This document shows positions 1 through 10,860 of a DNA stretch of 64,000 nucleotides, piece by piece. The notes beneath the pieces are model-generated. The model was not told the DNA's origin. It did no database searches and was given only the letters and a program-made list of their open reading frames with translations. The stretch is from Capsicum annuum (taxonomy: Eukaryota > Streptophyta > Magnoliopsida > Solanales > Solanaceae). The first letter of the stretch is position 1. Each line of letters opens with the position of its first letter. Where the stretch lies: assembly GCF_002878395.1 (NCBI RefSeq), contig NC_061118.1, forward strand, positions 90,860,360-90,924,359, read 5' to 3'. The position numbers and the translations under genes were made by a program.

Positions 1-79
1 CAACATCATCTCCAAAGCATTCACGAATATTACTCAAAATTGATTTTAAACATTGCATTAAGAACAATAACAACGGTTG

Positions 80-239
80 TATTAGGACACCATAATAGTC
101 ACATATTATATATTTATATTTGATTAGAATTGTATAGTTTATCTCTTAGAGAGTTTGTGTTCAACTATATTTTGTATAGCATCTTGTATATATTGAGGCA
201 AAACCCCTCTTTGAATATAATTGAGTGAAAACCTTTTCA
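80..239 (+). repeat. 5' LTR of the copia element
   Basis: 160 bp, ending ...CCTTTTCA directly before the primer binding site. Pairs with 4498-4654. The first dinucleotide is TA instead of TG. Confidence 0.95.
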
Positions 240-252
240 TGGTATCAGAGCC
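240..252 (+). other. Primer binding site, initiator tRNA-Met type
   Basis: TGGTATCAGAGCC abuts the 5' LTR with no gap. This is the usual plant copia/gypsy primer site complementary to the 3' end of initiator tRNA-Met. It shows no mutation, unlike most of the coding region. Confidence 0.95.
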
Positions 253-274
253 TTGTGAAGACTCATGTCTCACA

Positions 275-1224
275 ATGGCACTTCCCTCAATTACCAGTAT
301 CACCTCGTAAATCCCTTCCCAGAATTTTTCATTGCTCGCAACCAATGTTAATCAGTCTCATCTTCTCAAATTAAATCGTCATAACTATATTGTGTGAAAA
401 TCACAAATTCTCCCAGTTCTAAGGGGTAACGAACTCGAGGGATATGTGGATGGTACACATAAGTTCCCTCCAAATAGATCTTTTAAAGCAACCTCAACTG
501 ACGTGGTTATTAACCCAGCGTACAATTTATGGATCAAGCAAGACCAACTTTTATTGAGTTGGGTTCTCTCAACCCTCACCGAAGGAATTTTAGCCCAATT
601 AGTCAGTTGTACAACATCTTAGGCTGCTTGGTAGACACTTGAGATGATGTTTGCATCGCAATCCAAGGCTAGGATAATGTAACTAAGGTTGCAATTACAA
701 ACCACAAAGAAAGGCGACTCATCCATGGTAGAATAACTTCAAAAGATGAAGACTTATGTCGATAATCTTGCGGTTGCGGCAGACTCGATCACTGATGATG
801 ATCTTGTCTTATATATTCTTGGAGGACTTGGACAAGAATATGATATTGTGGTTGTCTCGGTCACTACTAGGGCTGAGTTAATTTCATTAACCGATCTTCA
901 TGGCTTGCTTTTAAGTCAAGAGTATTGTTTGGAGCAGATGACAAGTATAGAACAAGGATTAATCCAAGCCAATTTGTCTCTAGATAATCCAACAATATTA
1001 TGAATGATAACTCCTTTAAGAAGCCTACTAATGTCAATAACAATCAGGCTTATGGTGGCAGACCTGGACGAGGACGAGGTCGAGGTCGCAACACCAACTC
1101 ATCCAACCAAAATCAATGTCAAGTTTACCATAGATTTGGTCACTCCGCCTTGGTTTGCTACCACCTGTTTGACCATGCCTATCAAGCTCCTTCCAAATCA
1201 CACATGGCTGCTCTCATTGCATAA
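275..1224 (+). pseudogene. gag: Copia gag (nucleocapsid) pseudogene
   Basis: The first ATG after the PBS (275) is in frame with gag-like sequence: a hydrophobic capsid-type region (about 480-1000, e.g. VINPAYNLWIKQDQ and DDLVLYILGGLGQEYD) followed by an Arg/Gly-rich stretch and a CCHC knuckle (about 1117-1160). In the knuckle the second Cys reads as Tyr (CQVYHRFGH), a TGC-to-TAC type change. Stops occur at the Trp codon near 395 and at former Gln codons near 620 and 680, among others. The frame shifts by one near 990, so the knuckle lies in another frame. Gag would form the virus-like particle in the cytoplasm; this copy cannot make it. Confidence 0.88.
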
Positions 1225-1240
1225 CCTTCTACGGCTGTAG

Positions 1241-1640
1241 ACTCGAATTGGTATCCGAATTCTGGGGCTACTCATTATTTAACTAACAATATGCAGAATA
1301 CGATGGTACGAGGAGAGTACATGGGAAACGATCAAATTCATATTGGTAATGGCACAGGTTTGACAATTACTCACTTTGTTAATGCTATCTTACCTACAGT
1401 TAGTCGACCTTTACATTTATCTAATATATTATTGGTGCCTAAAATTACCAAGAATTTGCTTAGTATAGCAAAGTTAACTTCTAATAATGATGTTATGTTT
1501 GAGTTTCACCCTCGTTTTTGTCTTATGAAGGATCGGGCAACGGGGAAAGTACTACTGTGCGGGACTCTTAAGCATGGACTTTATCGTCTCCTTGTAACCC
1601 AGTTACTCGCCAGCCTCTTCCTCAAATAAATCATAGGCTT
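1241..1640 (+). pseudogene. Copia aspartic protease pseudogene
   Basis: Encodes the copia protease signature region, reading WYPNSGATHYLTNN where active family members have DSGA. The catalytic Asp codon at 1258-1260 is now AAT (Asn), a G-to-A change. Downstream residues (LPTVSRPLHLSNILLVPKITKNLLSIAKL) are the expected region between protease and integrase. The stretch stays open to 1629 but is in the shifted frame relative to gag and to the rest of pol. The protease normally cuts the Gag-Pol polyprotein; loss of this Asp should abolish that. Confidence 0.88.
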
Positions 1641-1654
1641 TCCATGTCTCCAAG

Positions 1655-2400
1655 TCATCTTTTGATCTATGGCATAGTCGTTTAGGTCACTCGTCTCTAA
1701 GAGCAGTCAATAGTATTATTATGAGTCTTTCTTTACTGGTCAAATCGAGTCGTCAGTCTAATGTTTGTTCTTCTTGACAATATGACAAGAGTCACAAATT
1801 GCCATTTTCTAATTCTAGTTCTAGTGCTAGTTTTTCCCTTGATTTGATCCACAGTGATGTATGGGATCCTGCTCCACAATTGGCTAGTAATAAATTCTGT
1901 TATTATGTTTCTTTTATAGATGACTTTATCAAATTTGCATGGTTATTTCCTTTGAGTTCCAAAAATAAAGTTTATACAATATTTTTACAGTTTAAAACTC
2001 AAGTCGAGAAGTTCTTTGAGCGTCATATAAAAGTGATACAATTTGATTGGGGTGGAGAATATAGGAAATTATCCAATTTTTTTGCTTGAGAGGGGACCAT
2101 TCATCACTTATCTTGTCCTCATACCCATGAACAAAATGGTACTTCCAAAAGAAAACATCGTCATATTGTTGAAATGGGTTTAAAACTTCTCACACATACG
2201 TCCCTTCCTCTCACCTTTTGGGATCATGCTTTTGCTACTGCCGTTTACACTATAAATCATATCCCAACACCCTCTCTCAATAACATTTCACCTTATGAGA
2301 AGTTGTTCAAACAAATTCCTGATTACCATTTTATGAAAACTTTTGACTGCTGTTTCCCATTTCTTCGTCCCTATAATTCTCACAAACTAGACTTCTGATT
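1655..2400 (+). pseudogene. Copia integrase pseudogene
   Basis: Begins with the GAG-pre-integrase/zinc region (LWHSRLGHSS near 1665) and an HHCC finger whose Cys pair is cut by a TGA near 1777. The DDE core follows: HSDVWDP (first Asp, about 1850) and FDWGGEYR (second Asp, about 2045), with a TGA just after it. At the third catalytic position the usual Glu of the ERKHRH motif is Lys (codon AAA, 2147-2149), again a G-to-A change. Residues after it (HIVEMGLKLLTHTSLPLTFW) are well preserved. The enzyme would insert the cDNA into the host genome. Confidence 0.88.
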
Positions 2401-2984
2401 CTTAAAATGTATTTTCTTGGGGTATAGTGGAAATCATAAAGGATATCAGTGTTTACATGTCCCTAGTGGCCGAATATATATCTCTCGGCGTGTGGTTTTT
2501 GACGTGTTACAATTTCCTTTTGCTAGTTTATCTTTGACTTCAAATAGAGCACCGACCTCCAACTCAACTATCATGGCCTTGTTGCCCATCATTTTTTCTT
2601 GTAATTCCTCTTTGCCTATCACTTCTACCAATAATAGTTCTATAGCAGCTGCTACCTTGCCAATACATCGTTAAACTCATCAAATCCTTCTTCACCAAGT
2701 CCATCGTTAAGCTCACCAGTGTGTTTTTCGGTCCCATCCAATTTGTATCTATCTTCCATCCCTGCTATTAACCTTACTGTTGATCTTCCATTACCTATTG
2801 ATACTTCTATCGTTGCTCATAATTCTCAACCATCGGCTACTCATACCACATCCTTTGTACCTCATCTTATGGTCACCAGGAGTAAAATCAAATCACAACT
2901 TCCCCAAGCTCACATCGCCACAAATATCCTTTTCCTCTATCTACCCTTCCACCTGAACCTACCTATTTTACCCAAGCCAACAAG
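2401..2984 (+). pseudogene. Copia pol linker between integrase and RT, decayed
   Basis: Starts with the integrase C-terminal region (GYSGNHKGYQCLHVPSGRIYISRRVVF, about 2418-2500), which is typical of copia pol. It then runs into a low-complexity Ser/Pro/Asn-rich linker with several frameshifts. No separate gene is seen. Confidence 0.7.
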
Positions 2985-3990
2985 GATCCAAAATGGCAAA
3001 AGGCTATGTAAGAAGAGTATAGCGCCCTCTTGCAAAATGGTACTTGGTCCCTTGTTCCATCCTTCATGCAAAGAATGTTGTGGGATGTAAATGGATTTTT
3101 AAGTTAAAACTCAATCCTAGTGGCTCCATTGAGCATTACAAGGATCGTTTAGTGGCAAAAGGATTTAGCCAAGAGGCTGGAGTGGACTATCATGAAACAT
3201 TCAGTCCCGTGAAAAAGCCTACAACGGTCCGAGTGGTTTTGTCTCTAGCTCTGTCCAAAAGGTGGTCTTTACGGTAGCTCGACGTCAAAAATACATTTCT
3301 TCATAGGTAATTACATGAAGAGGTATACATGTATCAACCCCTTGGATTTACTGATCCAAGATATCCCAACCATGTGTGAAAGCTTTACCAAGCCCTTTAC
3401 GGTCTTAAATAAGCACCTCGGGCATGATTTGAGAAGCTTACCTCAAAATTGCTTGAACTCAATTTTGTACCTTCCAAATCTGATACGTTTCTGTGTATAC
3501 GCAATTTTGACGTTCTTATTACTATTATCTTGGTGTATGTAGATGATCTTATTGTTACAGGAAGCTCTAATGAGTTTATTTGAAGCCTCGTTCTTCAATT
3601 GTCTAATGCCTTTGCTATAAAAGATCTTGGTAAGCTACACTACTTTCTTGGTGTTGAGGTCCATTATCAGCCCACTGGATTGACCCTTATTCAATCATAA
3701 TACATACGAGAACTCTTTGCTCGTGCCAATATGGATGGTGTGAAGCCAATTGGTACACCTATGGCCATAGGACTTCAATTGTCTCAATATGGGAGTTCAC
3801 CATTTTTGGATCCATCATTGTATCACAGCTTGATAAGAGCTCTTTAATATATAACCATCATGCGTCCAGATATGTCATTCACTGTCAACAAATTATGTCA
3901 ATTCATGCATAATTCTACGGAGTCTCATTTCACAGCTATGAAACGCTTGTTGCACTATTTAAAGGCAACTATAAACCTCAGCTTACATTT
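2985..3990 (+). pseudogene. Copia reverse transcriptase pseudogene
   Basis: Recognisable motifs in order: WQKAM and NGTWSLVP (about 2990-3055), [13 protein letters not shown] (3070 on), [18 protein letters not shown] (3136 on), LDVKNTFLH, and the polymerase site VYVDDLIVTG with both Asp codons intact at 3542-3547. Stops sit at former Gln or Trp codons, for example before LDVK (about 3275), in GLK-stop-APRA-stop (about 3410-3425) and near 3582. A one-base shift lies near 3065. Family role: copying the element RNA to cDNA in the particle. The active site is readable but the chain is not. Confidence 0.9.
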
Positions 3991-4440
3991 GCGTTACACT
4001 AGCTCCTTACCACTTCAGGACTTCACAGATGCGGACTGGGCTGGTTTCCCAGATGATCGGTGGTCTGCCAATAGTTATTCTCTATTTCTTGGACCCAATT
4101 TAGTGTCATAGAGTTCAAAGAAGCAGCGAGTGGTTGCACCATCTAGTACCAAAGCTGAATATAGAGCCTTAACTGTGGCTACTGCCGAAGTTACCTAGAT
4201 GCAACATCTTCTTCGAGAGCTCGGTGTCTCTCTTCCCCAAGATCCCATACTATGGTGTGATAATTTGTTCGCCTCCTACCTCACTGCCAATCCTATTTTT
4301 CATGCGCGAACCAAACATATTAAATTAGATTTTCATTTTGTTCGAGAGAAAGTGGTCTCAAAGGACTTAAATATTCGCTACATCAGTTCCTTGGATCAGT
4401 AAGTAGACATCTTCACGAAGAGCTTTCCTTCCCGTCGGTT
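3991..4440 (+). pseudogene. Copia RNase H pseudogene
   Basis: Carries DADWAGFPDDR (about 4027) and STKAEYRALT (about 4145), two acidic-residue motifs of copia RNase H, then [15 protein letters not shown] and [17 protein letters not shown], the usual C-terminal end of copia pol. Two Trp codons have become TAG (about 4108 and 4196) and a Gln codon TAA (4400). All three changes fit C-to-T or G-to-A decay. Confidence 0.88.
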
Positions 4441-4484
4441 TCATCTTCTGCGTTCCAAGCTTGCAGTTGCCCAACCACTGCTCA

Positions 4485-4497
4485 GCTTGCGGGGGTA
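4485..4497 (+). other. Polypurine tract region of the copia element
   Basis: A G-rich run (GGGGG at 4491-4495) directly abuts the 3' LTR. It is the expected plus-strand primer site, though short and not fully purine. Confidence 0.7.
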
Positions 4498-4654
4498 TGT
4501 TAGGACACCATAATAGTCACATATTATGTATTTATATTTGATTAGAATTGTATAGTTTGTCTCTTGAGAGTTGTGTTCAACTATACTTTGTATAGCATCT
4601 TGTATATATTGAGGCAAAATCCCTCTCTGAATATAATTGAGTGAAAACCTTTCA
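4498..4654 (+). repeat. 3' LTR of the copia element
   Basis: 157 bp, TGTTAGG...CTTTCA, followed by the duplication GGTTG. It keeps the canonical TG start that the 5' LTR has lost. Confidence 0.95.
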
Positions 4655-4689
4655 GGTTGCACATTTTTTTTTCCTTACACTACTAAAAA

Positions 4690-5045
4690 ACTGACCACAA
4701 AAAATCGATCACACATTGAGGTCGAAAAAAACGACCACAAGTGGTAGTTTTTTTTTTCTAGAAAAAAGTAACCAATGTGGTCAGTTTTATATTTTAAAAA
4801 ACAAAAATAATTATTTTAATAATTTTATATTAATTATTATTTATTTTACAAATAAAAATTTAAAAAAAATAACAAGACCGACCACTTATGGTCAGTTTTT
4901 TTTTGAAAAAATATTTTTAAAAACCGACCACGTGGTCGGTTTTTAATTTTAAAAAATATTTTTAAAAAACTGAATACTTGTGGTTGGTTTTTTAATAAAA
5001 TAAAAAAATAATTTAAAAAAACGACCACTAGTGGTCGGTTTTTTA
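4690..5045. repeat. CACTA subterminal repeat cluster
   Basis: Several copies of a near-palindromic unit of the form GACCAC-N2-GTGGTCGGTTTT, e.g. at about 4733-4750, 4879-4900, 4924-4943 and 5021-5043, separated by A/T runs. Such clusters near CACTA ends are where the transposase TNPA-type protein binds in characterised elements. Copies differ by single bases (GTGGTAG, ATGGTCAG, GTGGTTGG). Confidence 0.75.
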
Positions 5046-5403
5046 ACTGAAAAAAATTAAAAAGTAAATAATTCTTAGTAACCAATAATTATATACATGT
5101 AATCAAATATACATATTATTTTTATTAAAAATAATTATATATATAATGTAATATATATATAAAAAATTTGAAATTACACTGATCACACGTAGTCGATAAC
5201 CAGTATAATAATAATAAAAATCAATTATTCTTAAATTTTGTGAAAAAATTACACTAAAAAATATATCAAATAAAATAAACAAATTACGTTAAACATAATC
5301 TTTATCTTTTACTTATGTTTTAATATATAAAATAAATATTTTCCTTCATATATACGTTAAATGATGTTAAACATGTGTAATCTTTGTATAATGAATATGT
5401 GTG

Positions 5404-5405
5404 TA

Positions 5406-5462
<57 letters not shown>

Positions 5463-5470
5463 GTATGTAT
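5404..5470. repeat. Microsatellite (TA)n then (GTAT)n
   Basis: A GT-rich start leads into about 19 TA units, then five GTAT units. First of four simple-sequence tracts within this AT-rich part of the CACTA element. No gene is visible between 5046 and 6600. Confidence 0.95.
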
Positions 5471-5578
5471 ATCATACCATTGAGATAATGATATTATGTT
5501 ACTATTCCAGTCATAATAATGTAATAAATAATTGATAATTCATCAGAATATAATGAACGTGTTCTATACTTGTGGATA

Positions 5579-5580
<2 letters not shown>

Positions 5581-5613
<33 letters not shown>
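5581..5613. repeat. Microsatellite (AT)n
   Basis: About 16 uninterrupted AT units in AT-rich non-coding sequence. Confidence 0.95.
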
Positions 5614-5614
<1 letters not shown>

Positions 5615-6066
5615 CGATGTAGTCAAAACCTAGTATATTAAGCTAATCAAATATAATTAATCGATCACTCATCCGAGTATGTATATGAAACACGTCGCAT
5701 TATATTATTGTATAATATACTTGTGTACGTATGTGATATAATAGTACGTATTAAGAACTTGATATAGTCGATAGTGTGTATATGTGTGTGTATGCATAGG
5801 TATATATATAGTATATACATATTATACAGTGAAGGTATATTAATGACATAAGATAATGTAATCGATAATTCATTTGAGTATTTATGAAATACATTATATA
5901 TTATTCTGGGGTAGTAAAAATCGTGTATGTGATGTTTATAGTACATATTTGAAAGCTGATAGACGATTGAATATATGTATATATACGTATATCTCATGTA
6001 GTGACGTATGTAGTAATCGAAACTAGATAACTAAATCTATATATCAGAATAGTTTGAATGATACGT

Positions 6067-6068
<2 letters not shown>

Positions 6069-6100
<32 letters not shown>
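6069..6100. repeat. Microsatellite (AT)n
   Basis: About 16 uninterrupted AT units. Confidence 0.95.
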
Positions 6101-6102
<2 letters not shown>

Positions 6103-6192
6103 TTCTATTGAGAAAATAGATATAATATTTTGGGTCAATGTAGACACGCGTATGTTGTTGAAGTTATAATAACGTAAGATTAGTATTACGAG

Positions 6193-6298
<106 letters not shown>

Positions 6299-6604
6299 AC
6301 CAAAAAATTATCATAATTTGTAAAATTCATTGATATTATTATACGATTGAGGAAATATACTACTCGTGTTAATGTGATGATAAAATAACTACTTGTCCAG
6401 GTCCCATACATAGTGTATATGTTATGTATTTATATATGTACGAATTGTATTAAATTAATTGGATGTTGCTATAAATATTATAGGATTTATTAATATTTTA
6501 ATTTGTTAAAAAATAAATTTTAATTTATTAACTTATTTTTGTAATTTATTAATTTATTAATAGTAATTTATTAAACTTTAATATCAATTTTTTTTTAATT
6601 ATTA

Positions 6605-6720
6605 CGAAAACCGATCACATGTGGTCGGTTTTCAAAAACAGTTCAAGAAAACCGATCACATGTGGTCGATTTCCTGAAATTATTTTTGAAAATGGACCAC
6701 ATGTGGTCGGTTTTCGTAAT
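6605..6720. repeat. Second cluster of the CACTA subterminal motif
   Basis: Three close copies of CCGATCACATGTGGTCGG or a variant at about 6610-6632, 6650-6672 and 6694-6715, with the same core as the cluster at 4690-5045 and separated from it by 1.5 kb of AT-rich DNA. It marks the inner edge of the repeat-bearing end of the CACTA element. Confidence 0.75.
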
Positions 6721-6769
6721 AATTAAAAAATATATATAATTTGTTTACCCAACCCGACCCGACCTGTTC

Positions 6770-6949
6770 AACATAAAAAAAAAAACCTCACAATCACTCC
6801 TAAATACCCATCCAAAACAGCAACATCAACACCAAAACCTCCTTGAACGTCCAATCTTCTAATACCTATCCAAACTTCCTCCTTTAACGTCCAAAACAAC
6901 AACAACTCCAGCGACGGAGATCGGCCATCTTCTCCGACGAATCCAACTT
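6770..6949 (+). other. Possible untranslated first exon of the CACTA gene
   Basis: A C-rich, TC-rich stretch, unlike the AT-rich DNA around it, ends ...CCAACTT directly before GTGAGTTAG. It resembles a 5' untranslated exon. No long reading frame is present. This is an inference from composition and splice-like sites only; no transcript evidence is available here. Confidence 0.4.
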
Positions 6950-7368
6950 GTGAGTTAGTTAGATTTTTGGTTTATTAGTTAGATTTTTGGTTAATTAGTT
7001 AGATTTCTTTAGCTAATTTTGGGAATTTGAGGTCGAATTAGCTAATTTTTTGTAAGATTTAGTGTTAATTTCGTCAATTGGTTGTGGTTTGAGTTCTAGG
7101 GTTTAGATATTTGTTTTATTTAGTTAGATTTTAACTAATTTTAGGCTTGTTTCTACATTAATTTTAATAAAAAATTGGTTAATCAGTTTAATTAGCCAAT
7201 TCTAGGATTGTTCATCATTTGCCTTTTGATTGTTTGATTTTTGTGTAAATTGAATTCTAGGGTTTAACATTTCATTTTATTGAGTTAGATTTTAGCTAAA
7301 GTTTACGAATTTGAGTTCGAATTACCTAAATTTTGGTTAGTCTTGACATTTATTTTACTATTTGACAG
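6950..7368 (+). other. Possible intron 1 of the CACTA gene
   Basis: Starts GTGAGTTAG, is T-rich throughout with a repeated TTAGTTAGATTTTTGG unit near 6955-7010, and ends TTTGACAG at 7368. Length and composition fit a plant leader intron. No coding similarity. Confidence 0.4.
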
Positions 7369-7413
7369 ATTCCGAATACGATAAAAGGATTGCTTTGCTA
7401 TTTTTTCTGGTGA
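7369..7413 (+). other. Possible exon 2 of the CACTA gene, split by the gypsy insertion
   Basis: If the nested element and one copy of GGTGA are removed, 7369-7413 joins 18022-18059 into an 83-nt segment bounded by AG on the left and GTAAGT on the right. The gypsy element would therefore have landed inside an exon. No conserved protein was recognised in it. Confidence 0.35.
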
Positions 7414-10135
7414 TGTCACGCCTCAAATCCTATTGGGGCGGACCGACACCCGTAATCGAGGAGGCCTGGGAGAACCATCTCATAACCTTATACTACCCAT
7501 GCATACCTCTATGACAACCCAAAACTCGGACAACATTATGTCGCATATAAAAGGAAATAGTCACCTGTATAAGCTCGAGCACACATATATATGTATATAC
7601 AATACTTGGCCGTTAGAGCCATCACGTCTATTAACAAAACACCACCTTGACTGTACATTAGGTCTACAAAGCCTCTAGACATCGGGACACACCCCGCCAT
7701 ATAACTAACTTCTATACAATACCAAAAATGACTGGATATGACACGGAAAGTCCCGAAGCAAATAGGAGCTCACCAAAAGCAGCTGGATATCCTGGCTCCT
7801 ACTTGTGCGGTGTATGAGCTGAGGTACATGTGCCTGCAGCATGAAATGCAGGTCCCCCGTGGGGGACGTAAGTACGAAATATGTACTGAGTAGGTAAAGC
7901 TGTAGATAATCACATATGATATAGGAGCTCAATAGAAATAAAAAACAAGTGAATAAATCGTAATAGGAGTGGACCACACTTACTAGAACTTGTGACAACC
8001 TGTACATTGTATTTATTCAATCACTTTACCTTCGTTCTTATCATCTTTGTAATCATTACTGTACTGTACTGTGACCATTAGGCTGCCTCCAGTACATATC
8101 AACTGGGATCGACCCATGATAGGCTTATGCCCCTGGGATACCACCCATAAACACATAAATAGGGATCGACCCATGATAGGTTTATGCCCCTGGGATACCA
8201 CCCGATAAGAGAGAACTTCCATCACTTAGTTCCATTAATCTTTGAGATTGTTATTTCGGTCGCCACCACATTTTTGATACTTTAAAACAATGATACATCA
8301 ATAAGAGACATATAAATAGACCATCAATGCAATAACGATGAAGTAAGAACTCATTGGCACATCAATGAAGTGTTTTGGAGTCATTAATGCCATAACAATG
8401 AAGTAGGAACTTATTGGTATATCAATGAAACGTTTTGGAGTCATTAATAGCACATGGATCTTGTTTGAGTAACCGGATACCTTCTGACATTCATTAGTGC
8501 AATAAATATGTAAGATTTGGAAAACAAGTAAGTATTGGAATGTCTTGACATCTTGTAGGGTGGAAACAAGTTCATTGGTAACGTAGGACATCATACAAAA
8601 CCATTATGGATCACATGTTATTGAATAACTTTGAAAACTTTCTTAATAGAACAATTGTTCACTTTCATGCCAAAGATATGGTATAGTGTATGCTTTACAT
8701 ACCTAACTGTCAACCTTCAATACTAGTCGCAAATGGACTTCCCGTCTTTTCGGGTTACTTATCAACAATGAACATATATAGCAATCTAGTATTAGCAACC
8801 AAACGTCACAATTCAATTATTTGAATTCACCAAACTAGTGGTTAAGTAGTAAGCCTTAATTACACCATAAAGGGTGTCACTTTAACCCTCTTATACTCCA
8901 ATTACATTCACATGCCATGCATATTCATACAACATCCTCCAATATCAAGTTTGGATTCATTTATCCTTCCAACCAAACCATTAAACCAAATTGAGCCATA
9001 GACATAAATAATCACCAATTCAATAGTATATCACCATATCCACCTTCCATAACTCAATTACCATATCCACCTTCTACAATTCAATACAACCAAACTATGC
9101 AAAACAGTCCATAACCCTATTTCCATCACCTTTCAATAACAACCAATACATATAATCCTCTATCACACATATACATATGGAAAAGAACAAAGGCAAACAA
9201 TATTCATACCTTAGAATTCACCTCTTGATTATGCAATCCTGTTTGCACAAATAATAGGTGCCGTTCAAAGCTCTCGAGATGACAAACACAGTTATCCAAT
9301 TACTTTAGAATTTCTACGGTTGAATCAAAAGTAATTTAAAGGTCAAATTTGGCTAGGGTTTGTTCTTTCTCAATGATTGATGATGAAAATGAGTTTTTGA
9401 ACTCATATACATGTATATATACATATATTCCCGTCCATAATATAATAGAAACTGACCAAAATGCCTTTAAAATTTAAATAATGTCAAATTTGTCCTTTGA
9501 TGGACTATTTTGATAAGCTAAAGTAGATTGACCATAACTCTTTGCTCTGATATCGGATTTGGGTGAAATTGGTATCGTTGGAAGTATAATTCAAAGGGCT
9601 TTCATTTCATATAAAGTAGGCCACCCATTTCATCATGTACAAGGAGTTATGATCATTTTAAATTGACCCTAAAAATCTATTTTGATAGGCTGAAGTAAAA
9701 CGAGTATAACTCCTTACTTAGATGTTGGATTTAGATGAAACCAATTGCATTGGAAAGAAGACTCAAATATCTTTCTTTTCATAGGTTGCAGATCTCCCAT
9801 TTCATTATATTAAGGGAGTTATGATCGTTCGAAGTTGACCCAAAAATTCGGCTGGCCTCAGTAGTTTGTGTGCAGGAAATTTTCCTGCACATTTACTATT
9901 CCCAAATATCCCGGCCACCGTTTTATAGTTTCAAATGTGCTTAATTATATCCGAAACCTATTCGTTTTTGGAAATATTTATATCGTTGGAAAGCTTATTC
10001 AATAACCTTCCAATGGAACCATCGACGGGCAAATTCCGGTATAAATAAAATAATAAAAAAATTAATTCCATATAAATGAGACCAATACATGTACTTGAAT
10101 AAGCCAATACATGTACTTGAATATGGTGTGTTACA
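7414..10135 (-). repeat. LTR of the chromodomain element (3' LTR in element sense)
   Basis: TGTCACGCC...GTGTTACA on the plus strand. It contains a 42-bp direct repeat (8105-8147 and 8162-8203), a second duplicated unit of about 62 bp (8325-8450), a 98-codon frame, and a GTACTTGAAT repeat near 10090-10120. An inverted repeat (TGTGCAGGAAA and its complement, 9869-9891) is present here but reduced in the other LTR. The other LTR also has an extra segment of about 20 bp near 15571. Confidence 0.95.
8298..8594 (-). CDS. 98-codon open frame inside the LTR, function unknown
   Basis: No known domain recognised. The frame runs from ATG to stop on the element's sense strand, about 1.5-1.8 kb into the LTR. 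Its C-terminal half is an internal duplication: LMTPKRFIDIPISSYFIV is followed by LMTPKHFIDVPMSSYFIV, reflecting the 62-bp repeat in the DNA. The translation is identical to that of 16197-16493 in the other LTR. The two nucleotide differences I find are synonymous, while other parts of the LTR pair differ far more. It may still be a chance frame in a conserved or gene-converted stretch, so I do not claim it is expressed. Confidence 0.3.
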   Translation of the reverse strand: MMSYVTNELVSTLQDVKTFQYLLVFQILHIYCTNECQKVSGYSNKIHVLLMTPKRFIDIPISSYFIVMALMTPKHFIDVPMSSYFIVIALMVYLYVSY

Positions 10136-10148
10136 TCCTTCCTCCCTT
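10136..10148 (-). other. Polypurine tract of the chromodomain element
   Basis: On the minus strand AAGGGAGGAAGGA abuts the 3' LTR exactly. All purine, and the expected plus-strand primer site. Confidence 0.92.
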
Positions 10149-10293
10149 TAGGACATTCGTCCTCGAATGTTAGCATAGTTATTCAACTGAAACAAGTTCA
10201 AGTCCATTATTAATATTCACATCATCACATAAATACTATGCATATAAAAAAACTTACTTGTTAATGTTCTAACTCTGTTTCTTGAACTTTCTC

Positions 10294-10860
10294 TTAATCT
10301 TTTAACAAATAAGGGTACTTAGATTTCATTGCTTGCTCAGCTTCCCATGTAATCTCTTCCCTTTGACGATTTCTCCAACGTACTTTCACAGATGCTATCT
10401 CTTTATTTCTCATCTTCTTAACTTGGCGATCTAGAATAGCAATAGGCACTTCCTCATAGGTAAGATCTTCCGTAACTTGCACATCCTCAATAGAAGTGAT
10501 ATGTGATGGATCTCCGATACACTTTCGAAGCATTGGCACATGAAATACCATATGTACTGATGAAAGCTCTTGGGGTAGCTCTAATTCATATGAAACTTGT
10601 CCAAACCTTTGTGTGATCTTATATGGGCCTATATAACCTGGACTCAACTTCCCTTTCTTGCCAAATCTCATTACTCCTTTCATTGGTGATACCTTCAAAA
10701 ATACCCAATTACCTATAGAAAACTCTAGCCCTCTCCTTCTACTATCCGCATATGACTTGTGTCGACTTTGGGATCTTTTTAGTCATTGCTGAATTACTTT
10801 AACCTTCTCTATGGCTTGATAAACAAGATCCGGTCCGAACAAAAGAGTTTCACACATTCG
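10294..10860 (-). pseudogene. Integrase C-terminal region with chromodomain, pseudogene
   Basis: The 10294-10698 piece is open for 134 codons. It has the integrase C-terminal motif GKLSPGYIGPYKI (about 10650-10610), then VFHVPMLRKCIGD and a chromodomain-like end with VKVRWRNRQREEITWEAE at about 10385-10330. In active chromoviruses this domain steers integration to particular chromatin. Upstream (10700-10860) the frame is broken, between SPIGWFE and this piece. It ends about 150 bp from the PPT, the normal spacing. Confidence 0.88.

Larger units (their letters stand above)
80..4654 (+). mobile_element. Ty1/copia LTR retrotransposon, complete but defective
   Basis: A full-length element of about 4.6 kb. 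It has short LTRs at both ends, a primer binding site after the left LTR, a G-rich tract before the right LTR, and the Ty1/copia domain order gag-protease-integrase-RT-RNase H. The flanking target duplication GGTTG is perfect (75-79 and 4655-4659). The left LTR starts TATTAGG where the right one starts TGTTAGG, so the terminal TG has decayed by one G-to-A change. By eye the two LTRs differ by six substitutions, all transitions, and three one-base gaps. Coding is mostly in one frame, apart from a shifted stretch between about 990 and 1700, but is broken by many stops. Clade within copia not determined. Confidence 0.95.
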
